Shown: in pieces, positions 45,162-53,656 of the stretch
Layout: each line of letters opens with the position of its first letter
Position numbering within the stretch: position 1 is the stretch's first letter
NCBI RefSeq assembly: GCF_008039555.1
Contig: NZ_VDUW01000001.1
Location: 434,001-498,000 of the forward strand
Direction: 5' to 3'
DNA: 64,000 nucleotides
Source: Cerasibacillus terrae
GTDB lineage: Bacteria; Bacillota; Bacilli; Bacillales; Amphibacillaceae
The notes under the pieces: model-generated
Databases searched by the model: none
What the model was told of the DNA's origin: nothing
Seen by the model: only the letters and a program-made list of their open reading frames with translations
Translations under genes and position numbers: made by a program

Positions 45162-46646
45162 TTATTTATTTCTTCCTCGTTTTTGAAGTGGCTGTGAATA
45201 GACATTCTTCGGATGAACAATGCTCGGCCGATTATTTACTAATGGAACAGGAACACGCACTATAAAACGAAACATTGCCGTTAAATCAAATGGAATAAAT
45301 GGCCACAAGTAAGGCGTATTGAATGCTTTTAAGTTGACTAAATATAAGATGAAAATCAATGTTCCAATCATAAAACCCGGGACACCAAAGAGAGCTGTAA
45401 GAATCACCAAAAAGAATGTAGTAATTTTATTTCCAATACTGACCTCATAGCTTGGGGTTACATAGGATCCAATCGTACTAAGCGCTAGATAAAGAATCAC
45501 TTCTGGACTAAGTAGTCCTACATCAATCGCGATTTGACCAATTAGTACAGCAGCAATTAAACCCATTGCAGTAGCTAGAGGTGTTGGAGTGTGAACAGCA
45601 GCCATTCGTAGAAATTCCACACCAATTAATCCCAAAATGATTTGAATAAAGATGGGGACATTCCCCTCCTCATTTGGACCAATAAAGCTGAGTTGTGGTG
45701 GCAAAAGCGATGGATCCATTACAAATAAAAGCCATAAAGGAAGGATGAATAAAGAGCCAAGGATTGCTATTAAACGAATCCAGCGAATAAATGTACCTAC
45801 TGCTGGAGCTTGGCGATATTCCTCCGCATGTTCTAAACAATTAATATAAGTGGTTGGTAAAATAATAACGGTTGGTGATGTATCGACAAATAATAAAACA
45901 TGTCCATCCATTAAATGTTTGGAAGCTACATCAGGCCGTTCTGTATAACGCACCATTGGAAAAGGGCTCCATTTACCGCCCATAATGAATTCTTCCAATG
46001 TTTTGTCGGCCATCGGTATTCCATCTGTTTCGATTTCACTTATTTTTTGTTTTACAAAATCAATAAAATGATTATCTGCGACGTCTTGTAAATAGCTAAT
46101 ACAAACATCTGTTTTGGATCTCTCACCAACGGTATGCATCTCATTTCGAAGGCGCTCATCCTTAATTCTTCTTCTTGTTAAACCAGTGTTTTCTATAATG
46201 TTTTCAGTAAAGCCATCCCGAGAACCGCGAATTACCCGCTCTGTATCTGGTTCTTCTGGTGTTCTTCCAGGATAACTTCTTACATCAACAATGATTGCAT
46301 ATTTTATTCCATCTATAAAAATAGAAACTAACCCTGTTAGAACTTGATCAACTGCTTCATCCATTGTTTCTACTTTTTCCACTTGGATATTCAGTAATCG
46401 ATTTTCAATTATTTTCGCTATGTTTCTTTTATTAGCCCATTCATTGTCATTAATTTCCACTAATTCCTCAATCATTTTAGTTATCATAACGCTATCGACT
46501 AATCCATTAACATAGTACAGCTGAACATTGGTTTTTAAAACAAGTAATTGACGAACGCCAACATCAAAAGACTTTCCTATTCCAATTCTTTTTGTCATGT
46601 ATTCTTCTACATCATGATTCGATTTTGGAACCGATTCTTGTGTCAT
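45162..46646 (-). CDS. spoVAF: Stage V sporulation protein AF
   Basis: SpoVAF (494 residues) belongs to the GerA family of germinant-receptor-like A subunits. It has a large N-terminal soluble domain (1-280) and five or so membrane helices in the C-terminal third (about 285-450). Characteristic segments are SYPGRTPEEPDTERVIRGSR near residue 125, and FVDTSPTVIILPTTYINCLEH near 255. The ATG has a GGAGTGAAGGAA site. In B. subtilis spoVAEA precedes it; here spoVAB ends 28 bases upstream. Confidence 0.96.
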   Translation of the reverse strand: MTQESVPKSNHDVEEYMTKRIGIGKSFDVGVRQLLVLKTNVQLYYVNGLVDSVMITKMIEELVEINDNEWANKRNIAKIIENRLLNIQVEKVETMDEAVDQVLTGLVSIFIDGIKYAIIVDVRSYPGRTPEEPDTERVIRGSRDGFTENIIENTGLTRRRIKDERLRNEMHTVGERSKTDVCISYLQDVADNHFIDFVKQKISEIETDGIPMADKTLEEFIMGGKWSPFPMVRYTERPDVASKHLMDGHVLLFVDTSPTVIILPTTYINCLEHAEEYRQAPAVGTFIRWIRLIAILGSLFILPLWLLFVMDPSLLPPQLSFIGPNEEGNVPIFIQIILGLIGVEFLRMAAVHTPTPLATAMGLIAAVLIGQIAIDVGLLSPEVILYLALSTIGSYVTPSYEVSIGNKITTFFLVILTALFGVPGFMIGTLIFILYLVNLKAFNTPYLWPFIPFDLTAMFRFIVRVPVPLVNNRPSIVHPKNVYSQPLQKRGRNK

Positions 46647-46674
46647 TTCCTTCACTCCAAATATAAAATACTTT

Positions 46675-47103
46675 TTATTTTATAAAGAAAAGCCATTGAA
46701 AAAGAGAACCACCTATTTTCCCAAATAAAAATGCCATTAATAACAATACATGGTACCTTTCCATCCCAATTCTTCTAAAAAGGATTGGAAACACATTTAA
46801 CACCTCAGCTAATGCCGCAACTAACATACCATTGAAAATACCATGAAAAGCTCCCCAAAGAATCAATACAACCAATGGATAGTTCCATGTCACTAGAACA
46901 AAGGATATGTATGATCCAAATATTGCCCCAAATAAAATGGCACTCGTATATAGATTTAAAAACTTACTTGAGTTTGTAAGTTGAATTAATCTTGGAATAA
47001 TCTGTAACATCATAATTAATGCAATAAACCCACAACCTACTGCAATACCACTTGAAAAACCAATGACGATTTCTAAAACATTAATCAGGATGTTTGTGAT
47101 CAT
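46675..47103 (-). CDS. spoVAB: Stage V sporulation protein AB
   Basis: SpoVAB (142 residues) is an integral membrane subunit of the spoVA dipicolinate uptake system with four or five helices. The strings SSGIAVGCGFIALIMMLQIIP and VAALAEVLNVFPILFRRIG are diagnostic. The start at 47103 is a compromise: it gives the family-length N-terminus but overlaps spoVAA, and no ribosome site is visible, so translation is probably coupled to spoVAA. An ATG 15 bases earlier is possible. Confidence 0.92.
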   Translation of the reverse strand: MITNILINVLEIVIGFSSGIAVGCGFIALIMMLQIIPRLIQLTNSSKFLNLYTSAILFGAIFGSYISFVLVTWNYPLVVLILWGAFHGIFNGMLVAALAEVLNVFPILFRRIGMERYHVLLLMAFLFGKIGGSLFQWLFFIK

Positions 47104-47698
47104 AGAGAACATTTTCATGTTTCTTTATATAATTGTTGAGGGCTTCTTGATAGTTAAAAAGTTCCACTTCAATTGGGCTTGGTTCCTCATTAATACGCTT
47201 TTTAAACCAATGATTGAAAAACAGAAGCATTCCTACTCCTAAGCCAAGGGAATAAGGTATTTGAATCCAAAGAGGAAATTCTACCTTTTCACCTGTTAAT
47301 AAATAATGTAATTTTTGCTGCACTTCTTGCATGCTCACATCATAGTGAAAATTCATAATTGTCATTGCAGTCCCGATAAATAGAAGAAACCACACCAATA
47401 CAATCAAAAAGATGGAAGGCTTTTTTTGTTTTTCTTTAACATTAATAATGGTTTGTTCAGCTCCAAAAACTTCAAATTGAATTTGTGGATAATACTTGCG
47501 GAGAAAATCGATAATAATAAAACAATCCAGAACAACAATATTCTTGTCTTCTTCTGTAATTTGATAAATAAACATATTTTGTAAATCTTCTTTTATAGAA
47601 GCATCGGTTGAAATATAGGCAATATCCTTTAATGCAACCCGTTGATTTTGTTTTAATTGGATTTTATCTTTCATTCGCAAATATACAATAGTTGACAA
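47081..47698 (-). CDS. spoVAA: Stage V sporulation protein AA
   Basis: SpoVAA (205 residues) is the first protein of the spoVA operon, a membrane component of the dipicolinic acid channel complex of the forespore. It has a soluble N-terminal domain (YLRMKDKIQLKQNQRVALKDIAYI) and two membrane helices (about 115-138 and 160-180). The TTG at 47698, after AAAGGA, reproduces the B. subtilis N-terminus and length; an upstream ATG would add 11 residues and has no site. Sigma-G normally drives this operon. Confidence 0.92.
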   Translation of the reverse strand: MSTIVYLRMKDKIQLKQNQRVALKDIAYISTDASIKEDLQNMFIYQITEEDKNIVVLDCFIIIDFLRKYYPQIQFEVFGAEQTIINVKEKQKKPSIFLIVLVWFLLFIGTAMTIMNFHYDVSMQEVQQKLHYLLTGEKVEFPLWIQIPYSLGLGVGMLLFFNHWFKKRINEEPSPIEVELFNYQEALNNYIKKHENVLYDHKHPD

Positions 47699-47845
47699 GG
47701 GATTAAACTTCCTTTCCACTTTCCATTCCATCTGTATCATATATTATTTGATAAAAATTAAATTTTATTAAAAAAAACACCGAAATAAGGATTGCTGACA
47801 GTGATGAATAAAACTAAGTGGAATGACAGGCTTTGAGCGGATGTG

Positions 47846-47886
47846 AAAACCGAGTAACGAACAAGATGTGTTCGTTACTCGGTTTT
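47846..47886. terminator. Strong bidirectional terminator
   Basis: AAAACCGAGTAACGAAC and its exact reverse complement form a 17-pair perfect stem around a 7-base loop. It is the natural end of the minus-strand gene fragment at 47894, not of any intact gene in the window. Confidence 0.85.
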
Positions 47887-47893
47887 AAAATTA

Positions 47894-47986
47894 TTAAGAT
47901 GTTAAATCTAAGTCAATATATTCTAGTTCAATATTTCCTTCTTCTAAGTTTTCAATTGTTTCCGAAAAAATAACTGCACCAGATGA
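47894..47986 (-). pseudogene. C-terminal tail of an unidentified lost gene
   Basis: A minus-strand frame ending in TAA at 47894-47896 reads AVIFSETIENLEEGNIELEY then IDLDLTS and is followed by a perfect terminator. No start codon or remainder of the gene is present; it is cut off where the plus-strand recombinase fragment begins. I do not recognise the family. The acidic, beta-like pattern suggests an extracellular or phage-type domain, but this is a guess. Confidence 0.45.
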
Positions 47987-48280
47987 GGAAATTCATTTTA
48001 AATTACTAAAATCAAAAGTAAAAGAAAGAATGAAATCACTTGATACGATTATCAAAAAATTGTATGAAGATAATGTATTCGGTAAAATTTCCGATGACCG
48101 CTTCCGTAAAATGTCTGCAGGTTATGAGGCAGAGCTGAATTAACACGAGAGTTTGTCAATAAAATTATTATTTATCAAACTGAAAAAGTAAACGGTAAAC
48201 AAGAACAACGCATTCAAATCTACTACAACTGTATCAGAGCAATTGAAATTGAACCAAATGTAAAGATGCAGACCAGTTGA
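47970..48280 (+). pseudogene. Remnant of a large serine recombinase (TndX/TnpX-like C-terminus)
   Basis: Two plus-strand frames hold pieces of one protein. The first (47973-48143) reads IKKLYEDNVFGKISDDRF and KMSAGYEAEL. The second, shifted two bases (48140-48280), reads LTREFVNKIIIYQTEKVNGK and IQIYYNCI. This is the linker and DUF4368-type C-terminus of large serine recombinases of conjugative or mobilisable transposons. The catalytic N-terminal domain is absent, and a deletion joins the two parts. It is a dead trace of an earlier integrated element. Confidence 0.75.
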
Positions 48281-48282
48281 TT

Positions 48283-48425
48283 GGAACGTAAGGTGGCGAC
48301 TCCAGCGGGAATAGCATGAGTCCGAAAATCCTTATTGTTCCACGACAGTGGAACAATAAGAGTTGAGGCCATGCCCGCGGAAAGCGTCCACCTGAAGTGG
48401 AAATCAACGGAGTGAGAAAGCCAGA
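48283..48425. repeat. Cruciform-forming dispersed repeat element
   Basis: The stretch GTAAGGTGGCGACTCC... and ...CGCGGAAAGCGTCCACC has imperfectly complementary ends. In its centre lies a perfect 13-pair inverted repeat (48331-48343 with 48348-48360, CTTATTGTTCCAC). The pattern resembles a repeat found in many Bacillaceae genomes (general knowledge; the family is unnamed here). Open frames on its minus strand are artefacts of its symmetry. Confidence 0.7.
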
Positions 48426-48427
48426 CA

Positions 48428-48466
48428 AAAGGCATAGCCTAAAGCATTTAGACTATGCCTTTTTTA
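48428..48466. terminator. Terminator-like hairpin next to the cruciform repeat
   Basis: AAAAGGCATAG and CTATGCCTTTTTT form the stem, extended by TAAA and TTTA around a GCAT loop. It has no intact gene upstream and may belong to the repeat element. Confidence 0.6.
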
Positions 48467-48501
48467 AAAAATCTATTCACCACTACTAGCACCACGGTGG
48501 C

Positions 48502-48542
48502 GACCCCCAAAAGTTAGTTTTTTAACTCTAACTTTGGGGGTC
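48502..48542. repeat. Inverted repeat downstream of sigF
   Basis: GACCCCCAAAAGTTAG and CTAACTTTGGGGGTC pair with a single bulged A. It lies 25 bases beyond the sigF stop codon. Because no T run follows on the minus strand it is not a classical terminator, though it may end the spoIIA message. Confidence 0.55.
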
Positions 48543-48566
48543 AGGTCCCACACTAATAGGTGGTTT

Positions 48567-49328
48567 TTAATGATTTATTCTATTTTTCATTTCCTGCAGA
48601 ATCTTCTTCTCTAATCTTGAAACTTGTACTTGAGATATTTCCAATCGTTTTGCTACCTCTGACTGTGTTTGATCTTTATAATACCTTAAATATAAAATAA
48701 GTCGCTCACGCTTATTCAATCCACGAATTGCTTCTTCTAATGTAAGTTTCTCAAACCAGCTTTTCTGGTCATCTGCTAATTGATCGAGTAATGTGATTGG
48801 GTCTCCATCATTTTCGAAGACAGTTTCATGAATGGATTGTGGTGTTTTAGCAGCTTCCTCTGCATGTACAATTTCTTCTCTTGATAGTCCAAGGTTATCA
48901 GCGATTTCATTAATGGTAGGCGACCTTCCATACTTTTTTGTTAATTCATCCTTTTTCTTTCGTATTTTGTTACCGGCTTCCTTTAATGACCGACTTACTT
49001 TCACACTTCCATCGTCACGAAGAAACCGTTGAATTTCCCCTATGATCATAGGTACAGCGTACGTTGAAAAACGAACATCATACGATAAATCAAATTTATC
49101 AATGGACTTAATTAATCCTATACAACCTATCTGAAAGAGATCTTCGGGATCATAACCTCTATTCATAAATCGCTGTACAACAGACCAAACTAAGCGAACA
49201 TTTTTCTCTACAAGTAAATCTCTACTAGCTTTATCACCTTGTTGGCTCTTAAGTAGGTGTTCTTTTATTTGGCTATCGGTTAATAGGTCTTTACTTTTTT
49301 TATAGTCTTTTTTAACATTAACTTTCAT
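48567..49328 (-). CDS. sigF: RNA polymerase sigma factor SigF
   Basis: Sigma-F (253 residues) is the first forespore-specific sigma factor. Region 2 (VWSVVQRFMNRGYDPEDLFQIG, then FDLSYDVRFSTYAVPMIIGEIQRF) and the region 4 helix-turn-helix (SEVAKRLEISQVQVSRLEKKIL) are complete. Region 3 contains KVSRSLKEAGNKI. It is held inactive by SpoIIAB, encoded next door. The second of two near ATG codons is selected because the first overlaps the AGGA site. It is in the spoIIAA-spoIIAB-sigF operon. Confidence 0.97.
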   Translation of the reverse strand: MKVNVKKDYKKSKDLLTDSQIKEHLLKSQQGDKASRDLLVEKNVRLVWSVVQRFMNRGYDPEDLFQIGCIGLIKSIDKFDLSYDVRFSTYAVPMIIGEIQRFLRDDGSVKVSRSLKEAGNKIRKKKDELTKKYGRSPTINEIADNLGLSREEIVHAEEAAKTPQSIHETVFENDGDPITLLDQLADDQKSWFEKLTLEEAIRGLNKRERLILYLRYYKDQTQSEVAKRLEISQVQVSRLEKKILQEMKNRINH

Positions 49329-49339
49329 AGGCCCCATTC

Positions 49340-49786
49340 CTATTTATAAGCTACTTTACTTTTTTTTGATGTTAGTATCTTTTTCATATGCATGGTCGTT
49401 CCTTTTTCTTTAGATGATACTACTTCAACAGAGTCCATGAAATTCTCAATAATCGTAAAGCCCATTCCCGATCGCTCTAATTCTGGTTTTGATGTGTATA
49501 GTGGTTGTCTTGCTTCGTTAATATTTTCTATTCCTATACCTTTATCCGCAATGATCAACTCGATTTCTTCCTCATGCAAAATACATGTAATAGCTATTTT
49601 ATGACTAGGTTCATTTTGATAGCCATGAATAACAGAATTTGTAACAGCTTCAGACACTACCGTTTTTATTTCCGTTAACTCCTCCATTGTTGGATCTAAC
49701 TGGGAAATAAATGCTCCTACAGCCACTCTTGCAAATGATTCATTCTCACTTATACTCATAATTTCTAAATACATCTCGTTTTTCAC
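49340..49786 (-). CDS. spoIIAB: Anti-sigma-F factor SpoIIAB
   Basis: SpoIIAB (148 residues) binds sigma-F and phosphorylates SpoIIAA on serine. It is a GHKL-fold kinase: N-box [14 protein letters not shown] near residue 45, DKGIGI near 80, and the lid glycines [12 protein letters not shown] near 108. Its start overlaps the SpoIIAA stop (ATGA). Balanced synthesis is thus assured by coupling. It corresponds in length to the B. subtilis protein. Confidence 0.97.
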   Translation of the reverse strand: MKNEMYLEIMSISENESFARVAVGAFISQLDPTMEELTEIKTVVSEAVTNSVIHGYQNEPSHKIAITCILHEEEIELIIADKGIGIENINEARQPLYTSKPELERSGMGFTIIENFMDSVEVVSSKEKGTTMHMKKILTSKKSKVAYK

Positions 49787-50136
49787 GAAGCCACCCCCAA
49801 TGTTACTAAAGCATATTGTTCACTCTTTTCCAATCGGATGATTTTAAATAAACCAGACATTTCAAACAGACGTTTGATTGAAGATGAGACAGAACATACA
49901 ACAAGTTCCCCACCTAATTGCAGTACTTCTTTATACCTACCTAAAATAACACCTAATCCCGAACTATCCATAAACGTGACAGACTCTAAATTTAAAACAA
50001 CATGTTTGATAGGATTATTGTATATCATATCCTTCCAGTGCTCTCTTAAGTTTTCTGCTTCATGATGATCTAATTCCCCACTTAACCTTACAATCAAAAC
50101 ATCTTGTTTCACATCAAATTTGTATTGTAAACTCAT
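49783..50136 (-). CDS. spoIIAA: Anti-anti-sigma-F factor SpoIIAA
   Basis: SpoIIAA (117 residues) is a STAS-domain protein that releases sigma-F when dephosphorylated by SpoIIE. The phosphorylatable serine lies in [20 protein letters not shown] near residue 58. The N-terminal [19 protein letters not shown] and the downstream [20 protein letters not shown] are typical. It is the first gene of the operon, with a sigma-H-like promoter upstream, as expected for the entry to sporulation. Confidence 0.97.
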   Translation of the reverse strand: MSLQYKFDVKQDVLIVRLSGELDHHEAENLREHWKDMIYNNPIKHVVLNLESVTFMDSSGLGVILGRYKEVLQLGGELVVCSVSSSIKRLFEMSGLFKIIRLEKSEQYALVTLGVAS

Positions 50137-50170
50137 TGAAATCCCCCTTTGCTCAAAGTATGTACTTAAA

Positions 50171-50200
50171 CTATTTCTTTATAAATCCAATGAATTCCTT
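50171..50200 (-). promoter_or_regulatory. Sigma-H-like promoter of the spoIIA operon
   Basis: On the minus strand AAGGAATT and AGAAAT lie about 12-13 bases apart, 35 bases before spoIIAA. This resembles the sigma-H elements (AGGAnnT and GAAT) that drive spoIIA in B. subtilis. Spo0A sites could not be assigned. Confidence 0.45.
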
Positions 50201-50243
50201 CTTTTAGACAAAAGAAGAAGAAATTCATTTAAAGTCGAATATA

Positions 50244-51419
50244 TCATGGTGCTTTCGACATATTTTGTATCGTTCTTTTAAAGAGTGTTAGAAAAGATGC
50301 TTTATTGACATCCGCATCTACCACTAATGGTGTTTCAGACAGTGTTTTATCTCCTTTCATTATTTTTAACACACCCACTTTATCACCTTTTTTTAATGGT
50401 AGTTGAAAATCATCTTGTATTGTCATCTCTGTTTTAACATCTTTTAATGGCTCTGCTTTTTTAAAAAGCGTACTAATGGATTGCGATGTTACAATATTGA
50501 CATTTTTATTATCTCCCTTCAGTAATTGTAGTTTCTCTACCTTTTCCCCTTTTTTATATAATTGATTTGTTTCATATTGATTGAATGCATAATCTAGCAT
50601 ATTAGATGTCATTTTATTTCTTTTTTTAATTGTCTCTGCTCCCATCACAACAGTTATAACACGCATCTCATTTTTCTCAGCTGTAGCAGTTAAACAGTAC
50701 TTCGCTTCATTCGTGTATCCTGTCTTTAATCCATCCACACCTTGATAATGATGTACAAGTTTATTTGTATTCACTAACCAAAATTCATTTTTTTCTCCTT
50801 TTCGTAAGTAATCCTCATAGATAGAAGTGTATGTTGTTATATCTTCGTATTTAAGTAATTCTTTAGCAATAATCGCCATATCATGAGCAGTGCTATATTG
50901 TCCTTTAACAGGTAAACCTGTTACATTTTTAAACACTGTATTTTTTAATTGCAATGCTTCTGCTTTTTGATTCATCTTAGCTACGAATGCTTCTTCACTT
51001 CCCGCAATTCTTTCTGCAAGAGCAACACTTGCATCATTTCCAGAAGCAATAGCAACGGCTTTAATTAAGTCATCAACAGACATTTCTTCACCGTTTTCTA
51101 GAAATACTTGTGAACCGCCCATTGAAGCAGCATTTTCACTAATCCGAACCATCTCTTCTTTTTTCAGTTCGCCTTTATCAATCTGTTCCATTATTAATAA
51201 TAAAGTCATGATTTTCACCATACTAGCAGGTGGTAGTTTTTTATGTGCGTTTTTATCAAACATAATCTTTCCAGTATCACGTTCCATTAAAATGGCAGAC
51301 TGTGCATCAGGTGCTAACTCTAATTCATTTTTTTCCTCTTCAGCAAAAACAGGGATTTGAAATGATAGAACAAGGAAAACAATACATAGGGAAAAGAATA
51401 AAACTATTTTATTTTTCAT
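50244..51419 (-). CDS. dacF: D-alanyl-D-alanine carboxypeptidase DacF
   Basis: DacF (391 residues) is a forespore low-molecular-weight penicillin-binding protein that controls cortex cross-linking. A signal peptide covers the first 22 residues. The active-site motifs are PASMVKIM near 60, SGNDAS near 120, and DGLKTGYTNEAK near 220. The C-terminal PBP5-type beta-domain (about 280-380) and an amphipathic tail anchor (LTLFKRTIQNM) are complete, in contrast to DacB. The ATG at 51419 has GGAGGT. The gene stands just before spoIIAA as in B. subtilis, where sigma-F transcribes it. Confidence 0.96.
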   Translation of the reverse strand: MKNKIVLFFSLCIVFLVLSFQIPVFAEEEKNELELAPDAQSAILMERDTGKIMFDKNAHKKLPPASMVKIMTLLLIMEQIDKGELKKEEMVRISENAASMGGSQVFLENGEEMSVDDLIKAVAIASGNDASVALAERIAGSEEAFVAKMNQKAEALQLKNTVFKNVTGLPVKGQYSTAHDMAIIAKELLKYEDITTYTSIYEDYLRKGEKNEFWLVNTNKLVHHYQGVDGLKTGYTNEAKYCLTATAEKNEMRVITVVMGAETIKKRNKMTSNMLDYAFNQYETNQLYKKGEKVEKLQLLKGDNKNVNIVTSQSISTLFKKAEPLKDVKTEMTIQDDFQLPLKKGDKVGVLKIMKGDKTLSETPLVVDADVNKASFLTLFKRTIQNMSKAP

Positions 51420-51449
51420 AACTTTACCTCCAACATTCAATATAAAATA

Positions 51450-51479
51450 TATGATTCCCATTTTTAAATATTTTTATAA
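51450..51479 (-). promoter_or_regulatory. Candidate sigma-F promoter of dacF
   Basis: TTATA and GGGAATCATA lie 15 bases apart on the minus strand and about 30 bases before the dacF start. This agrees with the sigma-F pattern (GYWTA-N15-GGnrAnAnTw) except the first base and one -10 base. It lies between the pdp terminator and dacF, as expected. Confidence 0.55.
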
Positions 51480-51480
51480 C

Positions 51481-51510
51481 AAAAAAAACGCACTTATAAA
51501 TAAGTGCGTT
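51481..51510 (-). terminator. Terminator of deoB-punA-pdp
   Basis: AACGCACTTA and TAAGTGCGTT make a ten-pair stem followed on the minus strand by eight T residues, directly after the pdp stop codon. Confidence 0.9.
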
Positions 51511-52814
51511 TATATCGTGATTAATTGATGAATAAGTGGAGGAGGTTCCACTTGACTATCTTCGATGATGATACTATTGTACAAAATATCTTTGACATAA
51601 TCTACTTGCCTATCATTAGAATGAATCTTTAATAGTGTTTCCCCTTCTTTAACTTGATCACCAATTTTTTTATGGAGAATGAGTCCTACAGACAAATCTA
51701 TTTCCGTTTCTTTCGTTACTCTTCCAGCTCCTAAATGCATTGCAGCCGTTCCAATTGCATTAGCATCCATTTGAACAACAGTTCCTGAGGATTTTGCAAG
51801 TAATTCAATTTGGTAAGATGCTTGTGGTAATTTTTCAGGATTATCTATGGCATTTATATCTCCACCTTGTGCAGCTATAAATGTTTGAAATGTCTGGAAT
51901 GCTTTTCCATTCGCTATATTCTCTTCTAATCTTGTTCTAGCTTCTTCAACTGTTTTTGCCTTACCAGCTACAACAACCATCTGACTACCTAGTGTAAGAC
52001 AAAGTTCTGTTAAATCCTTTGGTCCCTTTCCTTGCAATGTATCAATGGCCTCTTTGACTTCAAGCGCATTACCAATGGCACATCCTAATGGCTGATTCAT
52101 ATCCGAAATCACGGCCATTGTATTTCTTCCTGTCTTTTTTCCGATTGCTACCATTGTTTTAGCAAGTTGTACCGCGTCATTCATTTCTTTCATAAATGCC
52201 CCAGAACCAATCTTAACATCTAGTACAATCGCATCTGCACCAGAAGCAATTTTTTTACTCATTATCGAACTTGCTATTAAAGGAATGGAATTAACAGTTG
52301 CTGTAACATCTCTTAAACTGTACAATTTTTTATCTGCAGGGGTTAAATTTCCTGTTTGCCCAATGACAGCAACTTTATTCTGATTGACGGTTCGAATGAA
52401 GTCATCATTTGTTAGTTCGATATGAAAACCTGGAATAGATTCCAATTTATCTAATGTTCCACCTGTATGTCCCAGACCTCGTCCACTCATTTTAGCTACT
52501 GGTATACCTAAGGATGCAACCAAGGGGGCTAGAACTAGTGTTGTGGTATCTCCAACTCCACCGGTGGAATGCTTATCTACTTTGACACCATCAATCTGTG
52601 ATAAATCAATGATATCTCCCGAATCTACCATTGCATTTGTCAAATGCACACATTCTGAGTCATTCATTTGTTGTAAATATATTGCCATTAGTAAAGCACT
52701 GACTTGATAATCGGGAACACGATTATTTGTATATTCTTCAATGAAAAAGCGAACCTCTTCTTCCGTTAGTACTTTTCCATCTCGTTTTTTCTCAATAATA
52801 TTGTACATTCGCAT
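51510..52814 (-). CDS. pdp: Pyrimidine-nucleoside phosphorylase
   Basis: Pdp (434 residues) cleaves uridine, thymidine and deoxyuridine with phosphate. The phosphate-binding [24 protein letters not shown] near residue 80 and [16 protein letters not shown] near 110 are diagnostic. The ATG at 52814 lies after AAAGGTGA and gives the standard N-terminus [16 protein letters not shown]. It follows punA and deoB: the three enzymes turn nucleosides into bases and ribose-5-phosphate. In B. subtilis pdp is elsewhere (with nupC and dra), so the gene order differs. Confidence 0.95.
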   Translation of the reverse strand: MRMYNIIEKKRDGKVLTEEEVRFFIEEYTNNRVPDYQVSALLMAIYLQQMNDSECVHLTNAMVDSGDIIDLSQIDGVKVDKHSTGGVGDTTTLVLAPLVASLGIPVAKMSGRGLGHTGGTLDKLESIPGFHIELTNDDFIRTVNQNKVAVIGQTGNLTPADKKLYSLRDVTATVNSIPLIASSIMSKKIASGADAIVLDVKIGSGAFMKEMNDAVQLAKTMVAIGKKTGRNTMAVISDMNQPLGCAIGNALEVKEAIDTLQGKGPKDLTELCLTLGSQMVVVAGKAKTVEEARTRLEENIANGKAFQTFQTFIAAQGGDINAIDNPEKLPQASYQIELLAKSSGTVVQMDANAIGTAAMHLGAGRVTKETEIDLSVGLILHKKIGDQVKEGETLLKIHSNDRQVDYVKDILYNSIIIEDSQVEPPPLIHQLITI

Positions 52815-52827
52815 TATGATCACCTTT

Positions 52828-53646
52828 TTATGGTAATTTTTTAAGCACATGTTGAACAAACTGTAAGAAATGCTTTTTTACTTTATTCGTCGTTTCAATT
52901 ACTTCATCATGTGTCAATGGTTGAGGTAAAATCCCAGCAGCCATATTTGAAATACAAGAAATTCCTAGCACACGTATTTGTGCATGATTAGCAACAACAA
53001 CCTCAGGTACGGTAGACATACCGACTGCATCTGCACCTAGCATTCGAAGCATTTTCACCTCTGCACTCGTCTCATACATTGGACCTGTATTTGCAACATA
53101 AATTCCTTTACGGATATTCAAATCAAGCTCTTTTGCACATGTTGTTGCTAAATCAATATATTCCCTGTCATATGGTTCTGACATGTCTGGAAAACGCGCC
53201 CCCATTTCCGTGTCATTTGGCCCAATTAATGGGTTCGTCCCCATATTATTGATATGATCTGTTATAAGCATTAAGTCCCCTGGTTTAAAATCTTCCCGAA
53301 TGCCACCGGCTGCATTAGTTACAATTAAAGAATGAACACCTAAGGCTTTCATCACGCGAACAGGAAACGTTACTTGTTTCATTGTATATCCTTCATAAAA
53401 ATGAAAGCGCCCTTGCATTGCAATAACTGACTTACCTTGCAAAGTTCCGATGACAAGACGTCCCTTATGTCCAGAAACAGTTGATTCTGGAAAATGGGGA
53501 ATATCCTTATAATCAATATTTATTGGATTTTCAATTTCCCCTGCCAAAACTCCTAGGCCTGAACCTAGAATTAATCCAATGGAAGGTGTTATGTGAAACT
53601 GCTTTTTAATAAATGCAGTTGCTTCATTTATCTTATGTTTATCCAT
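52828..53646 (-). CDS. punA: Purine-nucleoside phosphorylase
   Basis: PunA (272 residues) is the trimeric purine nucleoside phosphorylase that cleaves guanosine and inosine. Diagnostic parts are [16 protein letters not shown] near the N-terminus, [10 protein letters not shown] near residue 58, and the base-binding [17 protein letters not shown] near 212. GAGGGAAAG precedes the ATG. It sits 10 bases after deoB and 13 bases before pdp. Confidence 0.95.
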   Translation of the reverse strand: MDKHKINEATAFIKKQFHITPSIGLILGSGLGVLAGEIENPINIDYKDIPHFPESTVSGHKGRLVIGTLQGKSVIAMQGRFHFYEGYTMKQVTFPVRVMKALGVHSLIVTNAAGGIREDFKPGDLMLITDHINNMGTNPLIGPNDTEMGARFPDMSEPYDREYIDLATTCAKELDLNIRKGIYVANTGPMYETSAEVKMLRMLGADAVGMSTVPEVVVANHAQIRVLGISCISNMAAGILPQPLTHDEVIETTNKVKKHFLQFVQHVLKKLP

Positions 53647-53656
53647 CCGCTTTCCC

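Noticed and set aside
48223..48435. Two minus-strand open frames of 64-70 residues over the cruciform repeat
   Set aside because: They arise from the symmetric repeat and the recombinase remnant, have no ribosome site, and resemble artefactual hypothetical proteins often annotated on this kind of repeat.
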